Origin: Citrobacter amalonaticus Y19
Lineage (GTDB): Bacteria > Pseudomonadota > Gammaproteobacteria > Enterobacterales > Enterobacteriaceae
Assembly: GCF_000981805.1 (NCBI RefSeq)
Contig: NZ_CP011132.1
Location: 4,836,001 to 4,900,000, forward strand
DNA length: 64,000 bases
Direction of reading: 5' to 3'
Shown in pieces: positions 42,925 to 50,685 of the stretch (its first letter is position 1; each line of letters opens with the position of its first letter). The translations under genes were made by a program, and so were the position numbers. The notes under the pieces were generated by a model. That model was not told where the DNA came from. It worked only from the letters and a program-made list of their open reading frames with translations, and did not search any database.

Positions 42925-44979
42925 TCACTTACCGGTATTGCCGGTTTTTCTCAGGTATTCATCACGGTCTGTTTCGAGGAAGAAATAATGTTCTTCTTCT
43001 GTGATGCGGCTGTATTCCGCAGGGATAAAACTGGTCAGGTCATCAAACCGCTGCCCCGGCAGGACAGAGCGGCCCTCGGCCTCAATCTCCTGACGTTTGT
43101 CCTCAACGCGGTTAAGGCGGCGCTGGCGACGTTTTTCAACGGCCACGTCCATCGCGCTGACCGGAATGGCGGCGCGTTTGTTGCCGTTCCAGATGGCCGT
43201 GCAGACATAAGAGCCATCCATCCGCCGGACAATGACCGACTGAGGATCGTGAATATCAAAGGCCACGCGAACCTCTTCGCTGTCGACCTGAATCAGCTCT
43301 TCGGAGAAATAGTCGTTGTTGAACAGGCGCAGCCAGCCACGCTGGGCGGTGCGTACCATCTCCGGCATGAAGGCTTCGCGCAGCTCAACATCGGTCAGAT
43401 ACTCGATCTCGTCTCCCTCAGCTTCCAGAACGGCGCGGCGGTAAGCCGCAGGTGTCATGTGCCGCCCGTTGCGCTTTGGCAACTCACGGTGTTCATGGCC
43501 GTTGTTGTAGGCGTCGACTTCTTCGGCGATGGCGTCAAGCAGCTGCTGCCATGACGGCAGTTTGCCGAGCGCTGCACGCTGTACCGGCGTCAGTTCGCGA
43601 CCGTTCTCCTGCGCCTTAACAGCAGACTGGATGGCGCGGGACGTGATGCGGGCATGTTCACGGTCAGCACTGTCACCGCTGAAGGTGTCGAACTGCATGG
43701 CCACGCGGCGGGGAACACCTTTGTTAAGCCGTTCGATGATGCCGCGCGACTGTGGACGCCCCGGAATACTGGTCGGGTGATCAATACCCAGGCGGCTGAA
43801 AATACCCGTCACATCAGCATCAAGCGTTTTGTTGGTTTCACCGCCGCCGTTATCGGAATACACAAACAACGGTTTGCCAAAATGGCGCATGGCGTAGCGG
43901 TAAGCATCGGCCACCGCGATGACACTTTCGGACAGCGCCAGACTCCAGCCCGTAATGAAGCGGGTGCGGCCATCAATAATGAGTGTCAGTTCCGGTGTGA
44001 ACGGGCGACCATGGTCAGGGTGCGCGACCTTCATTTCCAGTGACTTACCATCCGCAATCCAGCAGCCATTAACCGGCATCTGTGACCAGTCACGTTTCTG
44101 GAAGCATTCATAAGCCAGTGCAGCAGAGCCGCTGACACGACCACGTGCTTTTTCGCGGCGCGGTAATTTCTCCATAGCTCGACGAACGGTGTCATAAGAA
44201 GGACATGCAGCAGCCATTGCAGGCTGGTCTGCATAGACAATGCTCCATTCAGCTTTAAAGCTGCGGTACGCTTCGCGCAGGTTCGGGCCTTTGCGGTTAC
44301 GCCAGTGCGCCAGAAAATCCGGGAGCCACTTAATCTGCTCTGGTTTCTTCGCTTTGAGGTGGCCGGGAGCCAGCATGGCCATCCGTTCAACACCAGGTTT
44401 TGTGGTTTCAAAAATGGTCAGCCATTCCTGCAGTGCTCTGGTTCCAACACCAGCACGGTTTGAACCCTTGCGGGCGTTGGCCATTTCCGCCGCTTTCAGC
44501 AGGTGTGCGGGCAGAGTGCCCTTGCGGGACTCCATTGATACGTAACTGACTGCATCAGTACGGGACATGCCCGCGTCACGCAGCTTTTCGATCTCCATGG
44601 CCAGCGTGGCGCGGGCATCGGCGATCTCTTTTTGCTTTGCTGTCAGCGAGCCCACTTCACGCTCAAGCAATGCTGGGCACTGGCGAATCAGTTCCAGTTC
44701 GTCGCGCTGTCTGACAGTGGATGTTTTGCGCGGACGGACTGGGTTTGAATCGAGTTTGTTTCCCAGAATGCTTTGATACATCTGCTCGCGTATTGCCTGC
44801 TGAGCTTCGTGGGGAAGGTTGTCAATGGGATAGATGAGACCGCCACCGACGCCTTTCCTCTTTTGAGACGCCCACCCCTCTTTTTTAGCTCGTTCACGTA
44901 TGTTCCGAGATGTGCCAGGCAACCCTGGCAAACTCATCTGAGCAAGTTCCTCAGCGCTAAAGTGAGTTTTTATACTCAT
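42925..44979 (-). CDS. transposase A (MuA family)
   Basis: 684-residue DDE transposase for integration and replicative transposition. N-terminal winged DNA-binding domain (SAEELAQMSLPGLPGTSRNI). The catalytic core has candidate acidic residues Asp310 (WIADGKSLE), Asp376 (VYSDNGGGE) and Glu416 (GIIERLNKG). The C-terminal domain binds B. Length is close to MuA (663). The gene is intact. Confidence 0.97.
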   Translation of the reverse strand: MSIKTHFSAEELAQMSLPGLPGTSRNIRERAKKEGWASQKRKGVGGGLIYPIDNLPHEAQQAIREQMYQSILGNKLDSNPVRPRKTSTVRQRDELELIRQCPALLEREVGSLTAKQKEIADARATLAMEIEKLRDAGMSRTDAVSYVSMESRKGTLPAHLLKAAEMANARKGSNRAGVGTRALQEWLTIFETTKPGVERMAMLAPGHLKAKKPEQIKWLPDFLAHWRNRKGPNLREAYRSFKAEWSIVYADQPAMAAACPSYDTVRRAMEKLPRREKARGRVSGSAALAYECFQKRDWSQMPVNGCWIADGKSLEMKVAHPDHGRPFTPELTLIIDGRTRFITGWSLALSESVIAVADAYRYAMRHFGKPLFVYSDNGGGETNKTLDADVTGIFSRLGIDHPTSIPGRPQSRGIIERLNKGVPRRVAMQFDTFSGDSADREHARITSRAIQSAVKAQENGRELTPVQRAALGKLPSWQQLLDAIAEEVDAYNNGHEHRELPKRNGRHMTPAAYRRAVLEAEGDEIEYLTDVELREAFMPEMVRTAQRGWLRLFNNDYFSEELIQVDSEEVRVAFDIHDPQSVIVRRMDGSYVCTAIWNGNKRAAIPVSAMDVAVEKRRQRRLNRVEDKRQEIEAEGRSVLPGQRFDDLTSFIPAEYSRITEEEHYFFLETDRDEYLRKTGNTGK

Positions 44980-45001
44980 AAGAAAATTCCCTTACTCGAA
45001 A

Positions 45002-45271
45002 TTACTTATGTACATGAACAAAAGAGTCGTTAAAATCATTCTGGTAACGACTAGGCCAGATGATTTGTGGCGCGACACCAATCGCTTGCGCGATGATTAG
45101 CTGTCCTTTCGGCCATTTTCTGTCCAGAGCGTTATTAAGGGCAGTTGGGGTTTTATAACCGTGATGCTTTGAAAGCCCACGGAGTGACCAGCCACGTTTG
45201 TGCAAAGCCGCGACAATATCAGCTCGATGCCAGTCGTGATCCTGATGTGTTTGCGGATTTTTTTGCGTCAT
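45002..45271 (-). CDS. ner: Ner-like regulator
   Basis: 89-residue Ner/Nlp-family DNA-binding protein with a helix-turn-helix (WSLRGLSKHHGYKTPTALNN, about 28-47). In Mu, Ner shuts down early and repressor transcription after lytic onset. First gene of the early operon, divergent from the repressor. Confidence 0.92.
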   Translation of the reverse strand: MTQKNPQTHQDHDWHRADIVAALHKRGWSLRGLSKHHGYKTPTALNNALDRKWPKGQLIIAQAIGVAPQIIWPSRYQNDFNDSFVHVHK

Positions 45272-45329
45272 CTTTTTTGCTCATTTAGTGAAATCATGAA
45301 CAAAGACTAAGCGCAAATAAGATGAAAAT

Positions 45330-45495
45330 CAACTCGGACGAGCTGATTAATTTACTCATCCGAGTTGGTCATCCAACTTAAACGAGAGTATTTATTGTGA
45401 AAAAAGAAGAAAATCAGAAAGTTAAATCAAACTTGGATGCGATAGGAAATGAGTTATCAACGCATCCAAGTAAGGGGAATCAACTCGGATGCGAT
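45330..45495. promoter_or_regulatory. operator array around the repressor start
   Basis: Six related motifs: CAACTCGGACGAG (45330), inverted CTCATCCGAGTTG (45355), CATCCAACTT (45370), AACTTGGATGCGAT (45430), inverted CGCATCCAAGT (45461) and CAACTCGGATGCGAT (45481). Three lie in the ner-repressor intergenic region and three inside the first 33 codons of the repressor. Probably repressor (and possibly Ner) binding sites controlling both divergent promoters. Confidence 0.7.
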
Positions 45496-46182
45496 GGTTT
45501 TCATGAGCGATTGCGAGAGCTGTTGGCAAAATTCAAGAGCACTAACGCGTTTGCGGTTGCTGCAGGTGTGTCTCCATCAGGCATTAACCGCTTGCTGGAT
45601 GGTGGCTTCCCCACGTTGCCAATCCTTTTAGCATTAGCGAAAGCAGGTAATGTCAGTGTGGAATGGTTATCGACTGGGCAGGAGGTTCAAAGCAATAAAC
45701 AAGAACTAGTGACACCTCCTAGTAACATGGCAGTAGATGTTAAAGGTAACGATGTGGATTTGAGCGAGTTTGTTTTTGTCCCTCGCTATAATGTCTCTGC
45801 CGCTGCAGGGTACGGTGCATGGAACGATGAAGAGACACCAATGTTTACAGTCAGTTTCCGCCGATATTGGGTCATCAATCACTTGAAGGCAGATCCATCA
45901 ATGCTTTCTGTTATCGGGGTGTATGGAGATTCTATGGAAGGTGTCCTAAATGATAAGGATATTATCCTTGTTAATCATGGAGACAGAGACCCACGAGAGG
46001 GGATTTACGTTCTGCGTATCGATGGGCAGCTTATTGTTAAGCGGGTTCAACGCATCCCAGGATCGATGCTACGTGTGAGCAGCACTAATCCAGCGTATGA
46101 GCCCTTTACAATCAATCTCGACAATGTTCCTACTGATTTTGACATTGTAGGAAAAGTCGTCTGGTATGGAAGGGTGATTTAA
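45397..46182 (+). CDS. prophage repressor, LexA/S24 type
   Basis: 261 residues, GTG start behind AACGAGAG. Residues 1-33 lie over the operator repeats; helix-turn-helix about 35-90 (STNAFAVAAGVSPSGINRLL); S24 peptidase domain at the C-terminus with Ser179 (YGDSMEG), Lys215 (LIVKRVQ) and an Ala137-Gly138 cleavage pair (SAAAGYG). This predicts RecA-stimulated self-cleavage and SOS induction. The Mu repressor itself lacks this domain. Confidence 0.93.
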   Translation: MKKEENQKVKSNLDAIGNELSTHPSKGNQLGCDGFHERLRELLAKFKSTNAFAVAAGVSPSGINRLLDGGFPTLPILLALAKAGNVSVEWLSTGQEVQSNKQELVTPPSNMAVDVKGNDVDLSEFVFVPRYNVSAAAGYGAWNDEETPMFTVSFRRYWVINHLKADPSMLSVIGVYGDSMEGVLNDKDIILVNHGDRDPREGIYVLRIDGQLIVKRVQRIPGSMLRVSSTNPAYEPFTINLDNVPTDFDIVGKVVWYGRVI

Positions 46183-46227
46183 AACTGTCTTAAAAAGCAG
46201 TTAATAACGATCAGCCTGATGTCAAAG

Positions 46228-46266
46228 CAGTGCAGAATTATCCGCGTTTTTTAACATAAACTCTCA
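46228..46266. repeat. prophage left end with transposase-site repeat
   Basis: CAGTGCAGAATTATCCGC (46228-46245) is the inverted relative of the sites at the right end. CA dinucleotides fit termini at 46256 (spacing identical to the other end) or at 46266 (followed by TTTTT matching the other flank). I prefer 46266 because the duplication fits. Confidence 0.6.
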
Positions 46267-46271
46267 TTTTT

Positions 46272-46543
46272 CGGCGAGCCGTGCAAAATCATCATTGCGC
46301 CTCGCACCCCGCGCAGTTCAAGGCCTCAGCTTGTTTTCCGTCACTCGCTCCCTCTATGCAGAAACGATCACTCCCCCACATTATCGGCTCGCGCAAGCCG
46401 GAGATTGCCACCCATCTTCTGGGTTCGGCAGCCGTCAATATTTTACGCTACGCAAAGGTGCCGTGGTCGTTCGTTAATCCGTCATCGTATAACCAAAAGG
46501 CCTCCACATAGCGGGAGGCCTTTTTGTTAGCGGATTCCGCCGG
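46272..46543 (+). other. host noncoding region beyond the prophage
   Basis: 272 bases with no convincing gene. It was contiguous with the ssb downstream region before phage insertion. A strong hairpin terminator AAAAGGCCTCC...GGAGGCCTTTTT (about 46495-46526) ends it and serves the P-type ATPase gene from the other side; the plus-strand direction would end any transcript coming from this region. Confidence 0.6.
46495..46527. terminator. bidirectional terminator
   Basis: Stem AAGGCCTCC / GGAGGCCTT around ACATAGC, with A-run before and T-run after, so it works on both strands. It ends the minus-strand ATPase gene and any plus-strand RNA from 46272 onward. Confidence 0.85.
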
Positions 46544-49252
46544 TTACTTGCGGCGGAACTTACGGGTGAGCGGTTTCTCAATTTCAACAATGAAGAACAG
46601 GACGATGCCGATGGCAAAGGTGATGCCCCAGTAACGCAGCGGCAGTGCTTCGGTACCAAACAGCATCTGCAGGAACGGCACGTAGATAATCGCCAACTGC
46701 AGCAGCAACAGAATACCGCTGACCAGCCAGATGCCTTTATTCATCAGCAGACCGCGACCCAGTGAGAAGCCGTCGGAGACGCGGCAGTTAAGCATGTATA
46801 CCCACTGCGCCGTCACCAGCGTCTGCAACAGAACCGTACGGATGAATTCCGGGCTGTGGCCGCGCGGCTGCAGCCAGGCTTCCAGCATAAAGGCACAGGC
46901 GGCAATCAGCGTACCGACAAAACCGACGCGCCAGATAGCAAAGCCATCCATCACGTTCTCGTTACTTTGACGCGGTGGGCGGCGCATGATGTTGCGCTCA
47001 CCGGCCTCAAACGCCAGACCGAATGACAGCGTGGCGGAGGTCGCCATGTTCATCCACAGGATCAGCACCGGGGTCAGGGGGATCAGATTGCCCGCCAGCA
47101 GCGCGACGATGATAAGCAAACCCTGCGCCAGGTTAGTGGGCATGATAAACAGAATGGTTTTCTTCAGGTTATCGTAGACGCGACGCCCCTCCTGTACCGC
47201 GCTGGCGATGGTCGCGAAGTTATCGTCCGTCAGCACCATGTCGGCGGCTTCTTTCGTCACTTCGGTGCCTTTAATGCCCATCGCGATCCCCACGTCGGCC
47301 TGCTTCAGCGCCGGGGCATCGTTCACGCCATCGCCGGTCATGCCGACGATCTCGCCTTTATCTTGCAGGGCTTTTACCAGACGCAGTTTATGTTCCGGAC
47401 TGGTACGGGCAAAGATATCGTAAGTGACGGCGGCTTCAGCGAGTTCAGCATCATCCATCTGCTCGAGCTCATAGCCCGTCACGGCGTGGTGGCTGTTATG
47501 GATGCCCAACATGCCACCGATGCTCATGGCGGTTTGTGGGTGATCGCCGGTGATCATTTTGACGCGGATCCCGGCCTGCTGACAGGCGCCGATCGCCGCA
47601 ATGGCTTCCGGGCGCGGCGGATCCATCATTCCGGCGATACCGAGGAAAATAAGTCCCTCGCTCAGACAGTCATGGGTCAGCGCATTGGCATCGGCACGCG
47701 TGGGTTTCCAGGCGGCGGCCACCATCCGCAGGCCTTCTTTGGCATAGCGGGCAATTTCGGCCTCCCAGTACGGCTGGGTAAACGCTTCCGTACCGTTCGC
47801 GGTTTGCTGCAACCGGCAGAGTGTAAACAGCACATCCGGTGCCCCGGTCACCAGCACGCGCTCGTCGTTGCCGATGCGATAGTGCGTCGCCATATATTTG
47901 TACTGGGAATCGAACGGGATTTTACTGCGCAGTTCGCTCTCGACGGCGGGCAGCATGGCCTTGGCGGCCAGCACTTTCAGCGCCCCTTCAGTGGGGCCAC
48001 CGGTGATCCCCCAGTGACCCTGATCGTCGCGAATTAGCTGGCTGTCGTTACACAGGTCAATGGTACGCAGATAATTTTCAAGCAGACTGCCTGGCGCAAT
48101 CTCTGCCAGCGCGTCGTTCTCCTCGACGTGGATCTCACCCGTTGGCTCGTAGCTGTTGCCCTGCACGCGGTAATTTTTATCCGCCGTGATGATGGCTTTG
48201 ACCGTCATCTCATTCATGGTCAGGGTGCCGGTCTTATCGGAACAGATAACCGACATGGCTCCCAGCGTTTCAACGGTAGGCAGCTTGCGGATGATTGCGT
48301 GTTTGCGGGCCATGGTCTGTACGCCCAGCGACAGGATGATCGAGATAATCGCCGGTAAACCTTCCGGTACGGCCGCAACAGCAAGGCTGATTAACGAAAG
48401 CAGCAGTTCGCCCATCGGCATATCGCGCAGCAGCAGGCTGAAGATAAACAGCCCGACCATCATGGTGAGAATGAGGGAGAAAATCGCTTTGCCGAGTTTA
48501 TCCATCTGCACCAGTAGCGGCGTGCGGTGCTTCTCGATCCCGGTCATCATCTGGTTGATATGACCCAGTTCCGTCGCTTCCCCGGAGGCGATCACCACGC
48601 CAAGCCCGGCACCGGCGCTAATGGTGGTACCAGAGAACAGCAGGTTTTTGCGATCGCCCAGCGGCAGTTCGCCTGTCAGCGCGTCTGCCGTTTTATCCAC
48701 AACGGTAGATTCACCGGTCAGGATGGCCTCTTCAACCCGCAGGTTATGGGCCTCCATGACGCGAAGATCGGCGGGGATGCGGTCGCCCGCGCGCAGTACT
48801 ACGATATCGCCAACAACCAGATCGGTGGTCGCGACCGTCTCATGTTGCCCGTTTCGCACCACCACGGCAGAAGCGGAGAGCATATTGCGGATACTTTTCA
48901 GTGACTTTTCCGCGTTGTTTTCCTGAATGTGACCGATCAGGGCGTTGATCACTGCGACGCCGAGGATGACGGCTGTATCCACCCAGTGCCCCATCACGGC
49001 GGTGAGCGCCGCTGCAGCGATCAGGACGTAGATCAGGACATCGTGAAAATGGGCCAGAAAGCGTAACCAGGCGGGTTTACCGGCTTTTTCAGGCAGTGCG
49101 TTAAGGCCATCCCTGGCGAGGCGTGTGCTGGCTTCATCATGAGTTAATCCGGAAGGTTGGCTCTGTTGATTTTTCAGAACCTCCTCAACGGTCAGCTGGT
49201 ACGGCTTTTTTCCAGCGCATGGCGCAGAATGGAGACGATTGCTGTTCGGCAT
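46544..49252 (-). CDS. P2-type cation-transporting ATPase
   Basis: Inner-membrane P-type ATPase, about 902 residues from MPNSNRLHSAPC at 49252. A TTG three codons upstream has a better-spaced GAGGA. Cation ATPase N-domain, TGES actuator motif, phosphorylation site SDKTGTLT, TGDGVNDAPAL hinge, ten membrane helices. M4 has VAAVPEGLP as in calcium pumps. In M5 the calcium-site glutamate aligns with Gln (TNLAQG), and in M6 the Asp aligns with Ser (NMATSAT), so the ion may not be calcium. E. coli K-12 lacks this gene between ssb and yjcB. Confidence 0.9.
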   Translation of the reverse strand: MPNSNRLHSAPCAGKKPYQLTVEEVLKNQQSQPSGLTHDEASTRLARDGLNALPEKAGKPAWLRFLAHFHDVLIYVLIAAAALTAVMGHWVDTAVILGVAVINALIGHIQENNAEKSLKSIRNMLSASAVVVRNGQHETVATTDLVVGDIVVLRAGDRIPADLRVMEAHNLRVEEAILTGESTVVDKTADALTGELPLGDRKNLLFSGTTISAGAGLGVVIASGEATELGHINQMMTGIEKHRTPLLVQMDKLGKAIFSLILTMMVGLFIFSLLLRDMPMGELLLSLISLAVAAVPEGLPAIISIILSLGVQTMARKHAIIRKLPTVETLGAMSVICSDKTGTLTMNEMTVKAIITADKNYRVQGNSYEPTGEIHVEENDALAEIAPGSLLENYLRTIDLCNDSQLIRDDQGHWGITGGPTEGALKVLAAKAMLPAVESELRSKIPFDSQYKYMATHYRIGNDERVLVTGAPDVLFTLCRLQQTANGTEAFTQPYWEAEIARYAKEGLRMVAAAWKPTRADANALTHDCLSEGLIFLGIAGMMDPPRPEAIAAIGACQQAGIRVKMITGDHPQTAMSIGGMLGIHNSHHAVTGYELEQMDDAELAEAAVTYDIFARTSPEHKLRLVKALQDKGEIVGMTGDGVNDAPALKQADVGIAMGIKGTEVTKEAADMVLTDDNFATIASAVQEGRRVYDNLKKTILFIMPTNLAQGLLIIVALLAGNLIPLTPVLILWMNMATSATLSFGLAFEAGERNIMRRPPRQSNENVMDGFAIWRVGFVGTLIAACAFMLEAWLQPRGHSPEFIRTVLLQTLVTAQWVYMLNCRVSDGFSLGRGLLMNKGIWLVSGILLLLQLAIIYVPFLQMLFGTEALPLRYWGITFAIGIVLFFIVEIEKPLTRKFRRK

Positions 49253-49336
49253 TCTGGTCAAAGTAAAATTCCTCGAAGTATTAAATTTTAATATTTTGAA
49301 ACACACGCATACTATTTTAATAATGTCTGTAGATGT

Positions 49337-49365
49337 TTGACATTAATCAATGGTCTTTCTGTAAT
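49337..49365 (+). promoter_or_regulatory. sigma70 promoter for the 36-residue gene
   Basis: TTGACA (49337-49342), exact 17-base spacer, TGTAAT (49360-49365). It faces the small gene and predicts a leader of about 80 bases. Confidence 0.7.
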
Positions 49366-49451
49366 TATTATTTTATCTTTGAGTGAAGATGATGTTTTCC
49401 CATTCAACTCATGGGGTTAAATGGAAGTGTAAATTTAAGAAAGGAGGTTTT

Positions 49452-49562
49452 ATGTTTGGAATTTATAATGCCAAGAAATTGATTTTATTGATTATTTTTG
49501 CAATTGTCGTGGCGGCAATTAGCGGTATTTCAACCTATGCCTTTGTAAAATATCTGGGGTAA
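49452..49562 (+). CDS. 36-residue membrane protein, unrecognised
   Basis: ATG four bases behind a perfect AAGGAGG. The product has a basic N-terminus (MFGIYNAKK) and one membrane helix (LILLIIFAIVVAAISGIS), ending FVKYLG. The frame is open upstream to 49389, but that start has no good ribosome site. Own promoter; divergent from the P-type ATPase. Small single-helix proteins often modulate ion pumps or transporters; the link here is inferred from neighbourhood only. Confidence 0.7.
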   Translation: MFGIYNAKKLILLIIFAIVVAAISGISTYAFVKYLG

Positions 49563-49776
49563 GAATAATAAAAACAGTCTTCCTTACATAACTTTTAAAT
49601 CCTGAATAATAATGACAATAGGAAAGTTAAAATAACAGAGGAATATATTTTAAGCCGCAGTATGATAAATAAATAGATCGCGCCAGATAAACGCATCACA
49701 GATGCGGACTTGTTGAAATCGGAGTGGGAGGCGCTTGTTCCGCAAGAGACAGGGGCGGGATTTTCTGGAAACAATA

Positions 49777-49805
49777 AAAAAGCCTCCGTCAGGGAGGCTC
49801 AGGTG
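49777..49805 (-). terminator. yjcB terminator
   Basis: On the minus strand GAGCCTCCCTGACGGAGGC followed by TTTTTT, just after the yjcB stop. Confidence 0.88.
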
Positions 49806-49808
49806 AAA

Positions 49809-50090
49809 TCAGGTCAATACCATCGGCCATTCCGGCGGAGTTTGACTCATCACTTCGACCATCACGGATTCAATGTTGTTCCAGATGGCGGAGAGATCCA
49901 TCAGGGTGATGCCGAGTAACCCTGTCGCAAACCAGCAGGCGGCAACAACCCCGAGTCCACTGCTGATCACCGCCAGACCGATGTAATCTGAGCGACGAAA
50001 ACGAATATTCAATGTGCTGGCTAAAAACATGAGCACAGCGCTCAGCAGTTGCCAGCGGAGAAGAACCACGCCAGTGGTTAGGGTAGCCAT
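49809..50090 (-). CDS. yjcB: YjcB, small inner membrane protein
   Basis: 93 residues, nearly identical in layout to E. coli YjcB (MATLTTGVVLLRWQLLSAV...). Two membrane helices (about 8-24 and 36-62). Function unknown. It diverges from pdeC as in E. coli. Confidence 0.93.
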   Translation of the reverse strand: MATLTTGVVLLRWQLLSAVLMFLASTLNIRFRRSDYIGLAVISSGLGVVAACWFATGLLGITLMDLSAIWNNIESVMVEVMSQTPPEWPMVLT

Positions 50091-50685
50091 GAAACATTTC
50101 CTCTGAGAGTAGCAGGTGCCCTGGACAGCGCGGCGTTTTCACGGGAGGCGTGGAACACTCTGGCTATCGACGGGCAATCACATCAATACCAAATGAAACG
50201 TTGTTTTTGTTTCATAATATTTGTGAACTATATCACGGTTGGCCGTTCATCTTCCAGTCTGCGCGCCTCTTTTTTGCTTGTTTTTTAACCACACTATAAT
50301 TGTTGTTATTGGTCGACAATGAACACGCTTTGATCGTGGTGTAACCAGACGGATGTGATTTAAAAAAGATGTATTGATTCTACCTTTTCTGTTTTGTCCT
50401 AAATAAGCATTTAGAGAAATTTAGCTTAATTTCATTTTGTGTATGAACCGACAAAACTTTCATAAAACACTACCTCTTTCGGAGAATGGATTACCCTTAA
50501 TAAAATTAATCGGCACTGTAGGTTTGCTTTACGGTCGAATATTATCACCATCCTGCAATATCAGACTTTTGCTAATAAAAGTCTGTTGCTAATATTGATA
50601 GATTCATGCAACGTAACCACCTGTGTGATTTAGCATCCTGCCTTGATGATAACAGGCACATAAAATGCAGGGATATAGGGCTTAA
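50091..50685. other. long noncoding region yjcB-pdeC
   Basis: 595 AT-rich bases between divergent genes. No credible protein frame. It should hold the yjcB and pdeC promoters; an AT-rich content suggests H-NS binding. AGGGCTTAA precedes the pdeC ATG. No clear terminator or known RNA gene seen. Confidence 0.6.

Larger units (their letters stand above)
10220..46266 (-). mobile_element. Mu-like transposable prophage, complete, reversed
   Basis: About 36 kb bounded by 5'-TG...CA-3' ends, with all Mu-type modules in Mu order on the minus strand: repressor, ner, transposase A, B, small early genes, gemA, mor, lysis, terminase, portal, F, G, I/Z, T, tail L, M, tape measure, N, P, baseplate, invertible fibre module, invertase. 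No large gene looks broken, so it may be functional. Absent relative to Mu: Gam, separate Mor and C genes, Com and Mom. It lies between ssb and a P-type ATPase gene, in an intergenic site. The high-coordinate end could instead be at 46256. Confidence 0.9.

Noticed and set aside
45300..45500. CRISPR-like array, because of repeated motifs
   Set aside because: The repeats are short, occur in both orientations and have irregular spacing around a repressor gene, which fits operators and not CRISPR.
46257..46261. TAAAC as the target duplication
   Set aside because: It does not match the five bases before 10220, so the TTTTT placement was preferred, with doubt stated.
46300..46440. tRNA or tmRNA-like sequence as phage attachment gene
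   Set aside because: A GTTCAAGGCCTC-like stretch recalls a T-arm, but no cloverleaf could be drawn and Mu-like phages do not need an attachment gene.
46281..46511. 76-codon open frame on the plus strand after the prophage
   Set aside because: No ribosome site, composition unlike a protein, and it runs into the terminator hairpin. Treated as noncoding.
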